Positions 7,262 through 15,768 of a stretch of 64,000 nucleotides of DNA are shown in pieces. Where the stretch lies: contig CAJXVC010000001.1 of the NCBI GenBank assembly GCA_913060975.1, forward strand, positions 62,001 to 126,000. Direction: 5' to 3'. Position 1 is the stretch's first letter, and every line of letters begins with the position of its first letter. The notes under the pieces were generated by a model. The model worked only from the letters and a program-made list of their open reading frames with translations, searched no databases and was not told the DNA's origin. The position numbers and the translations under genes were made by a program. The stretch is from an uncultured Gammaproteobacteria bacterium. Lineage in GTDB: Bacteria > Pseudomonadota > Gammaproteobacteria > Pseudomonadales > Pseudohongiellaceae.

Positions 7262-9265
7262 ATGATTCCTGAAATTGGCTCGTTCGCACTGATCATCGCG
7301 CTTTGTCTCAGTGTCATGCTTGGCACAATACCACTGGTCGGCGCGCAAAGAGGTAATGTCCTGTGGATGAATCTGGCGCGCCCGTTGGCCGCCGGTATTT
7401 TTGTTTTTCTCGGTGTGGCGCTGGTCATTTTGGCCTATGCATTCATGACCGATGATTTCTCTGTGCAGTTTGTCGCCAACCACTCCAATACCTTGTTGCC
7501 ATCACGCTACAAGTTCACGGCAGTGTGGGGCGGCCACGAGGGCTCATTCCTGTTATGGACGTTCATGTTGGCTGGCTGGATGTTGGCTGTGGGTATTTTC
7601 AGCAAGAGCATGCCGGTGGATTTTGTGGCACGAGTGCTTGGCGTGCTGGGATTGCTGGCAACTGCCTATATCCTGTTCATGCTGGCGACTTCGAATCCTT
7701 TCGACCGCATTGTGCCGCTACCGCCGAGTGATGGCGCCGACCTGAATTCGGCGCTGCAAGACATTGGCTTTATTGTTCATCCGCCGACGCTCTATATGGG
7801 CTATGTGGGCTTCTCGGTAGTCTTCGCTTTCGCCATTGCTGCCTTGTTGAGTGGTCGGCTTGATGCGGCATGGGCACGCTGGTCCCGGCCCTGGGCTAAT
7901 GTAGCCTGGGCTATTCTGACTATTGGTATTGCACTGGGTAGCTGGTGGGCCTATTACGAACTCGGTTGGGGCGGCTGGTGGGCCTGGGATCCGGTTGAGA
8001 ACCCACCCTTGATTACCTGGTTATTTGGTACGGCTCTGATTCATTCGCTGGCCGTCACAGAGAAGCGTGGTGTCTTCAAGAGTTGGACAGTCATGCTGGC
8101 CATTCTTGCCTTTGCTGCCAGCCTGCTGGGTACCTTTATTACCCGGTCTGGTTTGCTGACCTCTGTACATGCATTCGCCAGCGACCCCGATCGTGGCTTT
8201 TTCATTCTCGGCATTTTAGGCCTCGCCATTGGCGGTTCGCTGTTGCTATTTGCTTTCCGGGCACCAATGATGAAAGCGGATTTTGGCTTTAGCATGGTCT
8301 CGCGCGAGATCGCCTTGCTGATCAATAATGTTGTTCTTGTAGTCGCGGCGGCGTCGGTATTTCTGGGTACCTTGTTCCCGATGGTCTATCAGGCTCTGAC
8401 TGATGACCTTATCTCGATCGGACCGCCTTACTTCAATGCCATCTTTGTGCCGTTGATGATGTTGTTGCTCGTCGCTCTTGGCATTGGTCCGATTTGTCGC
8501 TGGAAACGCACATCAACTGAATACCTGATCAAGCAATTGGGCAAAGTTGCCATTGCGAGTGTCGCCGTGGGTGTCGTGATCCCGTTGGTAGTGCTCCTTG
8601 GTATTTCTATCCCGGCCACAATCACCATGATTCTGGCGGCCTGGATAGTGTTGACCATGCTCAAAGATTTGCGTAACAAAGTAGCGAACAAGCCTACATT
8701 GGGTGCCGGACTTCGCGCACTTCCCGTGAGCTATTACGGCATGCAGGCTGCACACTTTGGTGTTGTGATATTGATGATCGGCGCGGCATTGACCAGCTAC
8801 TTCAGTTTCGAGAAAAGTGTCTTGCTCTTTGATGGTGAGTCCACGCAATTAGGCAATTATGAATTTACTCTCGCCGGCAGCGAAGCAGTTAATGGCCCGA
8901 ACTATGTGGGTGAAGAGGCTGAGATCATTGTTGCGCGCAATAGTGTTGAATTTACCCGACTGTATCCTCAGCGTCGAGTCTATCTGGCCAGCGGAACTCC
9001 CTCTACCGAAATGGCCATTGACGCAGGCTTCTTGCGTGATCTTTTTGTCACGTTGGGAGAGCAGAAAGAAAGTGGTGCCTGGTCTATGACACTGTACGTT
9101 AAACCGTTTATTCGTTGGGTTTGGCTCGGCGCGATTTTCATGGCATTTGGTGCATCCATTGCTGCCGCCGACAAACGCTATCGCCGGCTGCGTAGCAAGT
9201 CCGAAGCCCGCAATAAAACTGCCGATGCGCAAGCCACAACGCTTCAGCCAGCGACGAATGGGTAA
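7262..9265 (+). CDS. ccmF: Cytochrome c heme lyase subunit CcmF
   Basis: Large polytopic membrane protein of the heme ligation complex with CcmH and CcmI; it attaches heme to apocytochrome thiols. The 667-residue length is normal. The tryptophan-rich motif WGGWWAWDPVENPPLITW lies near residues 240-257 after the WGGHEGSFLLW region, and conserved His residues (VHPPTLYMGY) flank it. The C-terminal periplasmic domain and last membrane span are intact. The gene lies 3 nt after ccmE and 6 nt before ccmG. Confidence 0.98.
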   Translation: MIPEIGSFALIIALCLSVMLGTIPLVGAQRGNVLWMNLARPLAAGIFVFLGVALVILAYAFMTDDFSVQFVANHSNTLLPSRYKFTAVWGGHEGSFLLWTFMLAGWMLAVGIFSKSMPVDFVARVLGVLGLLATAYILFMLATSNPFDRIVPLPPSDGADLNSALQDIGFIVHPPTLYMGYVGFSVVFAFAIAALLSGRLDAAWARWSRPWANVAWAILTIGIALGSWWAYYELGWGGWWAWDPVENPPLITWLFGTALIHSLAVTEKRGVFKSWTVMLAILAFAASLLGTFITRSGLLTSVHAFASDPDRGFFILGILGLAIGGSLLLFAFRAPMMKADFGFSMVSREIALLINNVVLVVAAASVFLGTLFPMVYQALTDDLISIGPPYFNAIFVPLMMLLLVALGIGPICRWKRTSTEYLIKQLGKVAIASVAVGVVIPLVVLLGISIPATITMILAAWIVLTMLKDLRNKVANKPTLGAGLRALPVSYYGMQAAHFGVVILMIGAALTSYFSFEKSVLLFDGESTQLGNYEFTLAGSEAVNGPNYVGEEAEIIVARNSVEFTRLYPQRRVYLASGTPSTEMAIDAGFLRDLFVTLGEQKESGAWSMTLYVKPFIRWVWLGAIFMAFGASIAAADKRYRRLRSKSEARNKTADAQATTLQPATNG

Positions 9266-9271
9266 GCCAAA

Positions 9272-9805
9272 ATGCAGAGACTGAAATTTTTCATTCCCTT
9301 GCTCGCCTTCGTGGCGTTGGCCGGATTACTGTGGCGGGGCCTTTATCTCGATCCGGCGGAGCTGCCGTCCATGTTGATCGACAAGCCGATGCCAACATTC
9401 GCCATGACGACTGTCGAAGGTGAGACGATCGACAACGACGACTTGCCAGATGAGATGTTTCTGCTGAATGTATGGGGAAGTTATTGCTTGCCCTGTCTGG
9501 TTGAGCATCCCACTTTCATGCGTTTATCCGAAGAGGGCGAAATCCCGGTTGTCGGAGTAAACTATCGAGACCGTAAAAATCTGGCGCAGGATTGGCTGTT
9601 GGATAATGGCGATCCTTTCCAATTCAGCATTCTCGATGAATCAGGGCGTTTTGGTATTGATCTTGGCGTCTATGGGGCACCGGAAACCTATTTGGTGGAT
9701 AAAGATGGCGTCATTCGCTATCGCCATGTCAGCGTCCTTGATGAAAGTGTGTGGCAAGAAGAATTCCTGCCCGCCATCGAGCAGCTTCGTGCAGAGTCTA
9801 ATTGA
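9272..9805 (+). CDS. ccmG: Periplasmic thiol-disulfide oxidoreductase CcmG (DsbE)
   Basis: Thioredoxin-fold protein that keeps apocytochrome CXXCH cysteines reduced. 177 residues: N-terminal membrane anchor (about residues 6-24), then the redox domain with active site WGSYCLPCLVEHP near residues 69-81 and the later cis-Pro loop GVYGAPETYLVD. The active site reads CLPC where many relatives have WCPTC or WCxxC, so the Trp before the first Cys is replaced by Tyr. Second gene of the ccmFGH run, 6 nt after ccmF. Confidence 0.94.
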   Translation: MQRLKFFIPLLAFVALAGLLWRGLYLDPAELPSMLIDKPMPTFAMTTVEGETIDNDDLPDEMFLLNVWGSYCLPCLVEHPTFMRLSEEGEIPVVGVNYRDRKNLAQDWLLDNGDPFQFSILDESGRFGIDLGVYGAPETYLVDKDGVIRYRHVSVLDESVWQEEFLPAIEQLRAESN

Positions 9806-9830
9806 GACCAGTAGAGACTAGTAAAGCGCC

Positions 9831-10337
9831 ATGAAGAATCTTTTATTGATGAGTTATCCGCTTGTGCGAACCGTCATGCTCGTACTAGTGTTCAGTGCTG
9901 GCGTTTTGATTTTTAACAGTCCGGCGCTGGGGCAGGTAGACACATTTGAGTTCGACACCACCGAACAGCAAGAACGTTTTCGCCAGCTTTCCAACGAGCT
10001 GCGTTGTCCCATGTGTCAGAATACGAATTTGAGCGGCTCCACTGGCGGTGTTGCTGAAGATCTGCGCCGCGAAGTGCACCGCATGATTATGGAAGGCATG
10101 ACTAATGCCGAGATAGAGCAATTCATGTTTGAGCGTTACGGAGATTTCATTTTCTATCGTCCACGCTTGCGGGCAGAAACATTATTACTCTGGTTTGGGC
10201 CATTAATATTTCTTATCATCGGCGGGCTAGTGGCCTATTCGATTTCTCGAAGAGCCAAGTCTGTTGATGAAACTGATTCCCATCTCGATTCTTCGCAACA
10301 AGAACGCTTGCAAGAGCTTCTTCACAAACGGTCCTGA
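9831..10337 (+). CDS. ccmH: Cytochrome c maturation thiol protein CcmH
   Basis: Membrane-anchored protein that accepts the apocytochrome disulfide. 168 residues. A signal-like segment ends near FNSPALGQ, followed by the diagnostic motif LRCPMCQNTNLSGS near residues 57-70 and a C-terminal membrane segment (LLLWFGPLIFLIIGGLVAYSI). It is the short, CcmL-like form; the TPR part is the separate downstream gene ccmI, as in Pseudomonas. Confidence 0.95.
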   Translation: MKNLLLMSYPLVRTVMLVLVFSAGVLIFNSPALGQVDTFEFDTTEQQERFRQLSNELRCPMCQNTNLSGSTGGVAEDLRREVHRMIMEGMTNAEIEQFMFERYGDFIFYRPRLRAETLLLWFGPLIFLIIGGLVAYSISRRAKSVDETDSHLDSSQQERLQELLHKRS

Positions 10338-10363
10338 AACGGGTCGTCTAACTGGTATTACAT

Positions 10364-11632
10364 TTGTTCTGGATAATTACAGCTCTACTTTCTCTCGTCG
10401 CACTGCTATTCGTGTTTGTACCCTTGTGGTTGCGCCGCAACGCGCAAGATTTTACTGAGCATGAGCTGCGCAAGGCTGCCAATATTGCGCTGTTTCATGA
10501 GCGCAGTAACGAGCTGGAAGCAGAGTTGGCTGCTGGCAATCTTGAGCAGGCGCAATTTGATGCTCTGGTTGCCGAGCTGCAGCAGAAATTGTTGCGCGAC
10601 GTTCGCGATGACGATTCCGCATCCGCAACAGATTCAGGTTCGAAAAAGCACTATTTGAAAGGCGGTGCTGCCGCCTCCAGCTCTAAAATGAGCTTTGCTA
10701 TTCCACTGGTAGTTGCCCTGGTTATTCCGTTTGCCGCGTTTGTGCTTTATGAAGAATGGGGTTTTTTAGACGACGTTCAGTTAATGGACCTGTTCCAGCG
10801 TACGGTGAATAACAGAGACAATCCGGAAGAGGCGCGCGATCTGATTGTGGCTCTTGGTCAGGCCGTTCAGGAAAACGAAGAACAGCCCTGGGCCTGGTAT
10901 TTCCTCGGTGAGAATTTTGCCAATATTGGCATGTTCAATGAGGCGCAAATCTCTTATGAGCGTTCCGCAGGCTTGCTGGAGGAAAACGGCGAGAAAGCCA
11001 TGGTGCTTGGCCGAGTGGCAATGGCGCGTTACATCAATGCTGAATTTGCATTGACCAGTGATGTCGAAGAAGCGATCGAGCAAGCCCGGGCAATCAATCC
11101 CAACGAGGCGTCGGTTGTGCAGCTGTTAGCTGCCAACGCTGAGCAGAATCAGGACTATGAGGCTGCAATCCGCTACTGGCGTTTGCTGATACAAAATAAT
11201 CCCAATTCTCCGCAGGCAGACGCGTTGCGCGCCAATATCGCATCAGCCCAGCAGATACTTGCGCAGGAAAATGGTGAAGCCGCCACAGGACCCAAAGTCC
11301 GAGTGCGTCTTTCACTAGCTGAGGGGTTGGAGATTGATCCGGCCACTTCGGTGTTCGTCGCAGCCCGCAATGCGGAGCGCGCAGGCATGCCACCATTGGC
11401 TGCAGAGCGACTGACAGTGGCGCAACTACCTGCCACGATCGAGTTGGACAACACTTCGGCAGTCGGTCCGTTCAATCTTGAATCGGCCGACACCATTACT
11501 GTTTCCGCGCTAGTATCTTTTGCCGGAACCGCAACTCCCCAAACTGGCGACTATCGAGTGCTTTCTGACAATTTCGCTCACAATGGCCAGAGTGCAGAAA
11601 TCGAACTCGTCATTAGTGAGCGGGTAGAGTAA
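10364..11632 (+). CDS. ccmI: Cytochrome c assembly TPR protein CcmI
   Basis: Apocytochrome chaperone that presents the substrate to CcmF/CcmH. 422 residues: N-terminal membrane segment (about 2-22), a cytoplasmic coiled-coil loop (ELRKAANIALFHERSNELEAE), a second membrane segment near 112-130 and a periplasmic TPR domain (AWYFLGENFANIGMFNEAQ). The C-terminal region after about residue 300 matches the beta-rich tail of CcmI proteins. The start appears to be TTG at 10364, since no ATG or GTG gives the first helix; no good ribosome binding site is visible. It ends the ccm cluster. Confidence 0.9.
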   Translation: MFWIITALLSLVALLFVFVPLWLRRNAQDFTEHELRKAANIALFHERSNELEAELAAGNLEQAQFDALVAELQQKLLRDVRDDDSASATDSGSKKHYLKGGAAASSSKMSFAIPLVVALVIPFAAFVLYEEWGFLDDVQLMDLFQRTVNNRDNPEEARDLIVALGQAVQENEEQPWAWYFLGENFANIGMFNEAQISYERSAGLLEENGEKAMVLGRVAMARYINAEFALTSDVEEAIEQARAINPNEASVVQLLAANAEQNQDYEAAIRYWRLLIQNNPNSPQADALRANIASAQQILAQENGEAATGPKVRVRLSLAEGLEIDPATSVFVAARNAERAGMPPLAAERLTVAQLPATIELDNTSAVGPFNLESADTITVSALVSFAGTATPQTGDYRVLSDNFAHNGQSAEIELVISERVE

Positions 11633-11678
11633 CTCTTGATATTCTATTCTCAGTTATAAACTCACAAGACGGGCCGGC

Positions 11679-12305
11679 ATGTACTGGAGTGAATTTCTCA
11701 CAATCGCACTGGCCCACCTGCTTGCAGTGGCTTCACCAGGGCCTGATTTTATTGTTGTAACACGGCAGTCGATGACTGCGGGGACACGCTCAGCGCTTTG
11801 GACAAGTCTGGGTGTGGGGTCGGCAATTCTCTTGCATGTGAGCTACTGTGTTTTGGGTGTAGCGATCGTGCTTGCGCAATCGCCGCAATTGTTTCGGATA
11901 ACCAAGTTCCTTGCAGCTGCTTATCTGGTCTATTTGGGAGTACAGGCACTGCGCAATGCCCGGTTCAGTGCCAGTAGTGTTACGCAAACAGAACCAGTGC
12001 GACCAGCAGTATCTGCAAAGCGCGCGTTCGCACTGGGTTTTTTGACCAACGGGCTGAATCCCAAGGCAACGCTTTTTTTCCTAGCCCTGTTCACTGCGGT
12101 CATTGATGACAGCACGCCGACCACTATTCAGGTGGCTTACGGCGTGTACATGGCGGTGGCAACATTTGTGTGGTTCGCCGCTTTGTCGTTGCTACTGACG
12201 ACAGCACGAGTACGTGACTCGCTCATGCGAGCCGGAGTATGGCTCGAGGGCGGTATGGGCGTGGTCTTGATTGTGTTGGCCATTCAGATAGTCGCTACAG
12301 GGTGA
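11679..12305 (+). CDS. LysE/RhtB family amino acid exporter
   Basis: Predicted inner-membrane efflux protein of the LysE/RhtB family, which export amino acids such as threonine, homoserine or lysine. 208 residues with six hydrophobic segments. The N-terminal signature AVASPGPDFIVVTRQS (residues about 13-28) and the central GFLTNGLNPKATLFFLALF are diagnostic. Substrate cannot be told from sequence. It stands between ccmI and moaA and probably has its own promoter. Confidence 0.9.
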   Translation: MYWSEFLTIALAHLLAVASPGPDFIVVTRQSMTAGTRSALWTSLGVGSAILLHVSYCVLGVAIVLAQSPQLFRITKFLAAAYLVYLGVQALRNARFSASSVTQTEPVRPAVSAKRAFALGFLTNGLNPKATLFFLALFTAVIDDSTPTTIQVAYGVYMAVATFVWFAALSLLLTTARVRDSLMRAGVWLEGGMGVVLIVLAIQIVATG

Positions 12306-12381
12306 TCGGCAGTGGTCTGGACGGGGTAAATCCTGTGTATCCAAGGGCTTATGTGCGATATAGTCCGGGTTGGAGAGTATG

Positions 12382-13395
12382 ATGACAGTTGAGCAAACAC
12401 AGTTTCCTGACAAGTTGATTGATCGCTTTGGCCGTGAAATCGACTATATACGCCTGTCGGTCACCGACAGGTGCGATTTCCGTTGTGTCTATTGCATGAC
12501 CGAAGACATGACTTTTCTGCCGCGCAAGCAAATTTTGTCGCTCGAAGAACTCTATCAAGTCGCCAAGGCCTTTACCGAGTTAGGGGTGAAGAAGATCCGC
12601 CTGACTGGCGGTGAACCCATGGTGCGCAGCGATGTGATGACTCTGATCGAACAACTCGGCGCATTGCCGGGTCTTGAAGAGTTGTTGTTGACAACCAATG
12701 GTGCTCAGCTTGGTAAATTTGCTGAGCCGCTCAAACAGGCCGGTGTCAATCGCATCAATATCAGTATCGATAGCCTTGATGCCGAGCGTTTCAAGCGTAT
12801 TTCTCGAGTTGGCAAACTGGACAAGGTTCTGGCCGGCATCGATGCGGCTAATGCGGTAGGGTTTGACCGCATTCGTTTGAATTCGGTAATCATGAAAGGC
12901 TATAACGAAGATGAAGTGCTGCCGCTGACTGACTATGCATTGCAGCGCAACATCGATATCGCTTTTATTGAAGAGATGCCGCTGGGCGAAGCCTCGGACC
13001 ACAATCGTGAAGACACCACTTGTAGCAACGAGTGGGTCAAGCAGGTGATTGCCGAAAACTACGAACTGGTAGAGAGTGCCGAACGCACTGCCGGCCCGTC
13101 ACGCTATGTTCAGGTTATTGGCCATAACAGTCGTATTGGGTTTATCTCACCTGTGAGTCATAATTTCTGTGCCGACTGTAATCGTGTACGCGTCACTGTG
13201 GAAGGCAGACTGTTACTATGTCTGGGTAACGAGCACTCAATTGACTTGCGCGCCATCCTGCGCGATGGCACCAAGACTGAGGCTGATCTGAAACAGGCGA
13301 TAGTAGACTCGATGGCAATCAAACCCGAACGTCATTATTTTTATGACAAGGATCATGCCCAGCCGGTTCGCTTGATGAACATGACCGGGGGTTAA
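12382..13395 (+). CDS. moaA: GTP 3',8-cyclase MoaA (molybdenum cofactor synthesis)
   Basis: Radical-SAM enzyme that starts molybdopterin synthesis from GTP. About 337 residues. The SAM-binding cluster motif is CDFRCVYC near residues 29-36 of the product. The second cluster is FCADCNRVRVT followed by LLLCLG. The protein ends in the double glycine (MNMTGG) needed for activity. GGAG lies 6 nt before ATG 12382; an adjacent ATG at 12379 and a TTG at 12370 are alternatives. It is followed after 3 nt by moaB, so the two are cotranscribed. Confidence 0.97.
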   Translation: MTVEQTQFPDKLIDRFGREIDYIRLSVTDRCDFRCVYCMTEDMTFLPRKQILSLEELYQVAKAFTELGVKKIRLTGGEPMVRSDVMTLIEQLGALPGLEELLLTTNGAQLGKFAEPLKQAGVNRINISIDSLDAERFKRISRVGKLDKVLAGIDAANAVGFDRIRLNSVIMKGYNEDEVLPLTDYALQRNIDIAFIEEMPLGEASDHNREDTTCSNEWVKQVIAENYELVESAERTAGPSRYVQVIGHNSRIGFISPVSHNFCADCNRVRVTVEGRLLLCLGNEHSIDLRAILRDGTKTEADLKQAIVDSMAIKPERHYFYDKDHAQPVRLMNMTGG

Positions 13396-13398
13396 TCC

Positions 13399-13902
13399 AT
13401 GAGAGCAGCAACACCACTTTCTATCGCAGTAGTAACTGTCTCTGATACGCGCACACCGGACACTGACAAGTCCGGTGATGTACTGGTCGCCAGTTTGCAG
13501 GCAGCTGGTCACACTCTGCATTCGCGGACTATTATTAAAGACGATATCTATCAATTACGAGCCGCAGTGTCGCAATTAATTGCCGATCCTGGGGTACACG
13601 CAATTCTGACGACCGGCGGAACCGGTTTCACCCATCGGGATAATACCCAGACTGCACTGCAACTCCTGTTTGATGTGCATATCGAAGGGTTCGGTGAACT
13701 ATTCCGGCAGTTGTCCTATCAGGAGATTGGTACCTCCACAGTGCAGTCGCGAGCATTTGCCGGCATGGCCAATGGCAGTATTGTTTTTTGCTTGCCGGGC
13801 TCTCCTGGCGCCTGCAAGACCGGTTGGGACCAAATCATTGCCGAGCAACTGGATGCTGCGCACCGCCCCTGTAATTTTGTCGATAAACTCAATCTCGACT
13901 GA
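13399..13902 (+). CDS. moaB: Molybdopterin-binding protein MoaB
   Basis: Cytoplasmic MoaB/Mog-fold protein acting in molybdenum cofactor synthesis, probably in adenylation of molybdopterin. 167 residues. Motifs: VSDTRTPDTDKSGD near 16-29, LTTGGTGFTHRD near 69-80 and the CLPGSPGA loop near 130-137. These are the substrate-binding motifs of the family. It sits 3 nt after moaA. Later pathway genes such as moaC and moaE are not in the window. Confidence 0.95.
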   Translation: MRAATPLSIAVVTVSDTRTPDTDKSGDVLVASLQAAGHTLHSRTIIKDDIYQLRAAVSQLIADPGVHAILTTGGTGFTHRDNTQTALQLLFDVHIEGFGELFRQLSYQEIGTSTVQSRAFAGMANGSIVFCLPGSPGACKTGWDQIIAEQLDAAHRPCNFVDKLNLD

Positions 13903-14286
13903 GTAGCTCGCTTCTTTCTCTCTTTTTATTTTGTACGGCCAGCTATTCTGCCGTGAACGGTGCGATTGTGCTGCGTTTTCTTGCGTGGGCAATTAAAACG
14001 GATCTGGTAGCAGTCTGTTGACCGCCAAGACAGGAAGAATGCGGTCAAAAACGCCAAGCGAAATGGCTTATAGAAGCGGCGAGAGAAGGGGAGTTGGTCG
14101 ATCGCACCTGGGCGTGCACAGGGTGCTGCGCGAATCTCTGGTGCTTGGGCGGAAGGCTTGGTGTTGCGAGGTTTCGGGGACTGCGCATAAAGAAACACCA
14201 GCGCAATCCTGATTGGACTGACGCTGGTGTCAGGTCGTGCGTTCTACGGAAGGACTCGGCATGGTGCCCCCTTCTAATAGTTGTAG
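13903..14286. other. Intergenic stretch after moaB
   Basis: No supported protein gene on either strand. A minus-strand frame of about 90 codons (13926-14198) starts inside the terminator hairpin below and has no family resemblance, so I do not call it. The supported item is the minus-strand terminator at 14190-14230. Confidence 0.5.
14190..14230 (-). terminator. Factor-independent terminator of the 37-aa peptide gene
   Basis: Read on the minus strand, arms ACACCAGCG and CGCTGGTGT enclose further pairing (CAGTCC with GGATTG around AATCA), and the stem is followed by TTTCTTT. The stem of about 15 bp with a T-run ends a transcript coming from the small gene at 14287-14400. Confidence 0.8.
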
Positions 14287-14400
14287 TTAGACAGCGATAT
14301 AGATGATAGAGGCCGGTACTGCAAGAGCGGCAAGAACCATCACCACGCTTACTACAGTTGCTTCTACGATCGGTCGCGCTTTGATAAGTGCGTTTGTCAT
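14287..14400 (-). CDS. Small hydrophobic peptide gene (37 aa), unknown function
   Basis: Not recognised as a known family. The minus-strand frame starts with ATG at 14400 preceded by AAGGAGA, a near-perfect ribosome binding site at good spacing, and encodes 37 residues. They comprise a short basic head (MTNALIKARP) and then one long hydrophobic segment of about 27 residues, IVEATVVSVV...IIYIAV, that would span the inner membrane. A strong terminator follows at 14190-14230 and a perfect inverted repeat lies upstream at 14434-14454, so the gene looks like a complete single-gene transcription unit. It could be a membrane-complex subunit, a regulator, or a type I toxin-like peptide; sequence alone cannot decide. 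Confidence 0.65.
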   Translation of the reverse strand: MTNALIKARPIVEATVVSVVMVLAALAVPASIIYIAV

Positions 14401-14847
14401 TTGTTTCTCCTTAAACGTTGAAAAATGCGTTTTATGTTGTGCCCTTCACAACATGGTGCGCATAGTAACACATAACGTCCGGAATGGTAACGTTTTTGAG
14501 TAGTTGGCACCCTGATGTCGCATAAAGTAACAATCTGTTGTCAATCTTGCGCCATTGGAAGGCTTAATCACGCCTTTTCAAGCACTTAAGAGTGCAATCA
14601 GGGGTGAGAATGGGTACAAACAGGGCGTTAGTTTGTGACGCTATGTCACGAGAATAGTAAGATAACCCCGATTATTAATAGCGTTTGCCGGGTTTTTACG
14701 GGTAACCTTGGTGTTACCTAACGTAACCTTAACTTGGTGGTCACCAGATTTAGGGTATGCTTTTGCACCACAAGACCTCGAGAGGTCGCCACAAAGTCGG
14801 CAGTGTGGGATGTACAGCGACACTAAACGGAAATACAGGTCAGCTTT
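14401..14847. promoter_or_regulatory. Divergent regulatory region with repeated GTAAC words
   Basis: Separates the minus-strand peptide gene from the plus-strand HemD-like gene and holds no gene. GTAAC occurs at 14465, 14487, 14527, 14702 and 14723, with the reverse word GTTAC at 14713. One pair forms a dyad at 14701-14718 (GGTAAC, 6-nt spacer, GTTACC). The clustering suggests operator sites for one regulator, but the protein is unknown. Confidence 0.4.
14434..14454. promoter_or_regulatory. Perfect inverted repeat in the leader of the 37-aa gene
   Basis: Arms ATGTTGTG and CACAACAT are separated by five bases, 34 bp upstream of the peptide start codon. It can be a protein-binding operator or, if transcribed, a leader hairpin that affects translation. 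Confidence 0.5.
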
Positions 14848-15696
14848 ATGTCTGAAAAGCACGCGATAGATTCACCGCTAAAGGCGCGCGTCATCGCTTT
14901 GCCTGAAAGTCGGCAGCTTGATGTGCTGGCGGCACTATTCGAGCGTCGTCAGGCCAAAGTCATCCGTGTTCCGCTGGTCAGTATTCTGGATGCGGCCGAT
15001 CAGGTGGCTATCATTCGCTGGCTACAGTCATTCATCAACAACCCGCCAGATTATTTAATCCTGCTGACCGGAGAGGGGCTGCGACGCCTGCGTAGTACCG
15101 CAGAGCGCATGGCTATGCTGGAATCATTCGTACGTGCTTTACAGCAAGTCAAAACCGTATGCCGTGGTCCGAAACCCGGCCGCGCCTTGAATGAATTGGG
15201 TTTAAAAGCAAATATCGTGGCAGCCAGCCCAACCACCCCGGGAATTATAGAAACGCTTGGGTCTTTACCAATAAACGGAAAGCGCCTCGCTGTGCAGCTG
15301 TATGGCGAAGACCCCAATTTGCCGCTAATGGATTATCTGCAAACCATAAGCCTGGCAGAGTTAACTGTGGTTGCGCCATATCGCTATGGGGACGACAGTG
15401 ACACCACGGCGGTGATCAAGCTTATTGAATCGCTAGCGGCTAATACTATCGACATGATTGCCTTTACCAGCAAGCCGCAAATCAAACGATTGGTGAAAGT
15501 GGCCAGGGACAACGATTTACTGGCAGCACTGCAGGCTGGTCTGGAGCAGATGCTCGTGGCCGCGGTGGGCCCGGTCGTGGCACAGGAATTACAAGCGCAC
15601 AATCTTCCAGTTGATGTGATGCCAAATCAGTCCTATTTCATGAAGCCATTGGTGCGATCTGCTGAACTGGCTTTTGCTGAAAAAACACGTTCCTAG
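14848..15696 (+). CDS. Uroporphyrinogen-III synthase family protein (HemD-like)
   Basis: Resembles HemD, which closes hydroxymethylbilane to uroporphyrinogen III in heme, siroheme and cobalamin synthesis. The 282-residue product has the two-domain shape: LILLTGEGLRRL in the first domain, CRGPKPGRALNELGLKANIVA, then MIAFTSKPQIKRLV and AAVGPVVAQEL. These correspond to the conserved parts of this poorly conserved family. No hemC, hemX or nitrite reductase gene adjoins it. A stand-alone HemD-like gene in such a place is often a second copy linked to nitrate or siroheme metabolism, which would fit moaAB nearby, but this is inference. Confidence 0.75.
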   Translation: MSEKHAIDSPLKARVIALPESRQLDVLAALFERRQAKVIRVPLVSILDAADQVAIIRWLQSFINNPPDYLILLTGEGLRRLRSTAERMAMLESFVRALQQVKTVCRGPKPGRALNELGLKANIVAASPTTPGIIETLGSLPINGKRLAVQLYGEDPNLPLMDYLQTISLAELTVVAPYRYGDDSDTTAVIKLIESLAANTIDMIAFTSKPQIKRLVKVARDNDLLAALQAGLEQMLVAAVGPVVAQELQAHNLPVDVMPNQSYFMKPLVRSAELAFAEKTRS

Positions 15697-15768
15697 TCCC
15701 CAGCTCCTGCAACCGCTAGAATAGCCCGCTTACTGATTAACTTACTTTGCCAGCGAGCGGTTATTAGC

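Noticed and set aside
13926..14198. 90-codon minus-strand frame after moaB
   Set aside because: Its start lies inside a terminator hairpin and it matches no family.
14220..14280. Ten-codon minus-strand frame after the 37-aa gene, with a GGGGG-type ribosome binding site
   Set aside because: Too short to support from sequence and it runs into the terminator stem.
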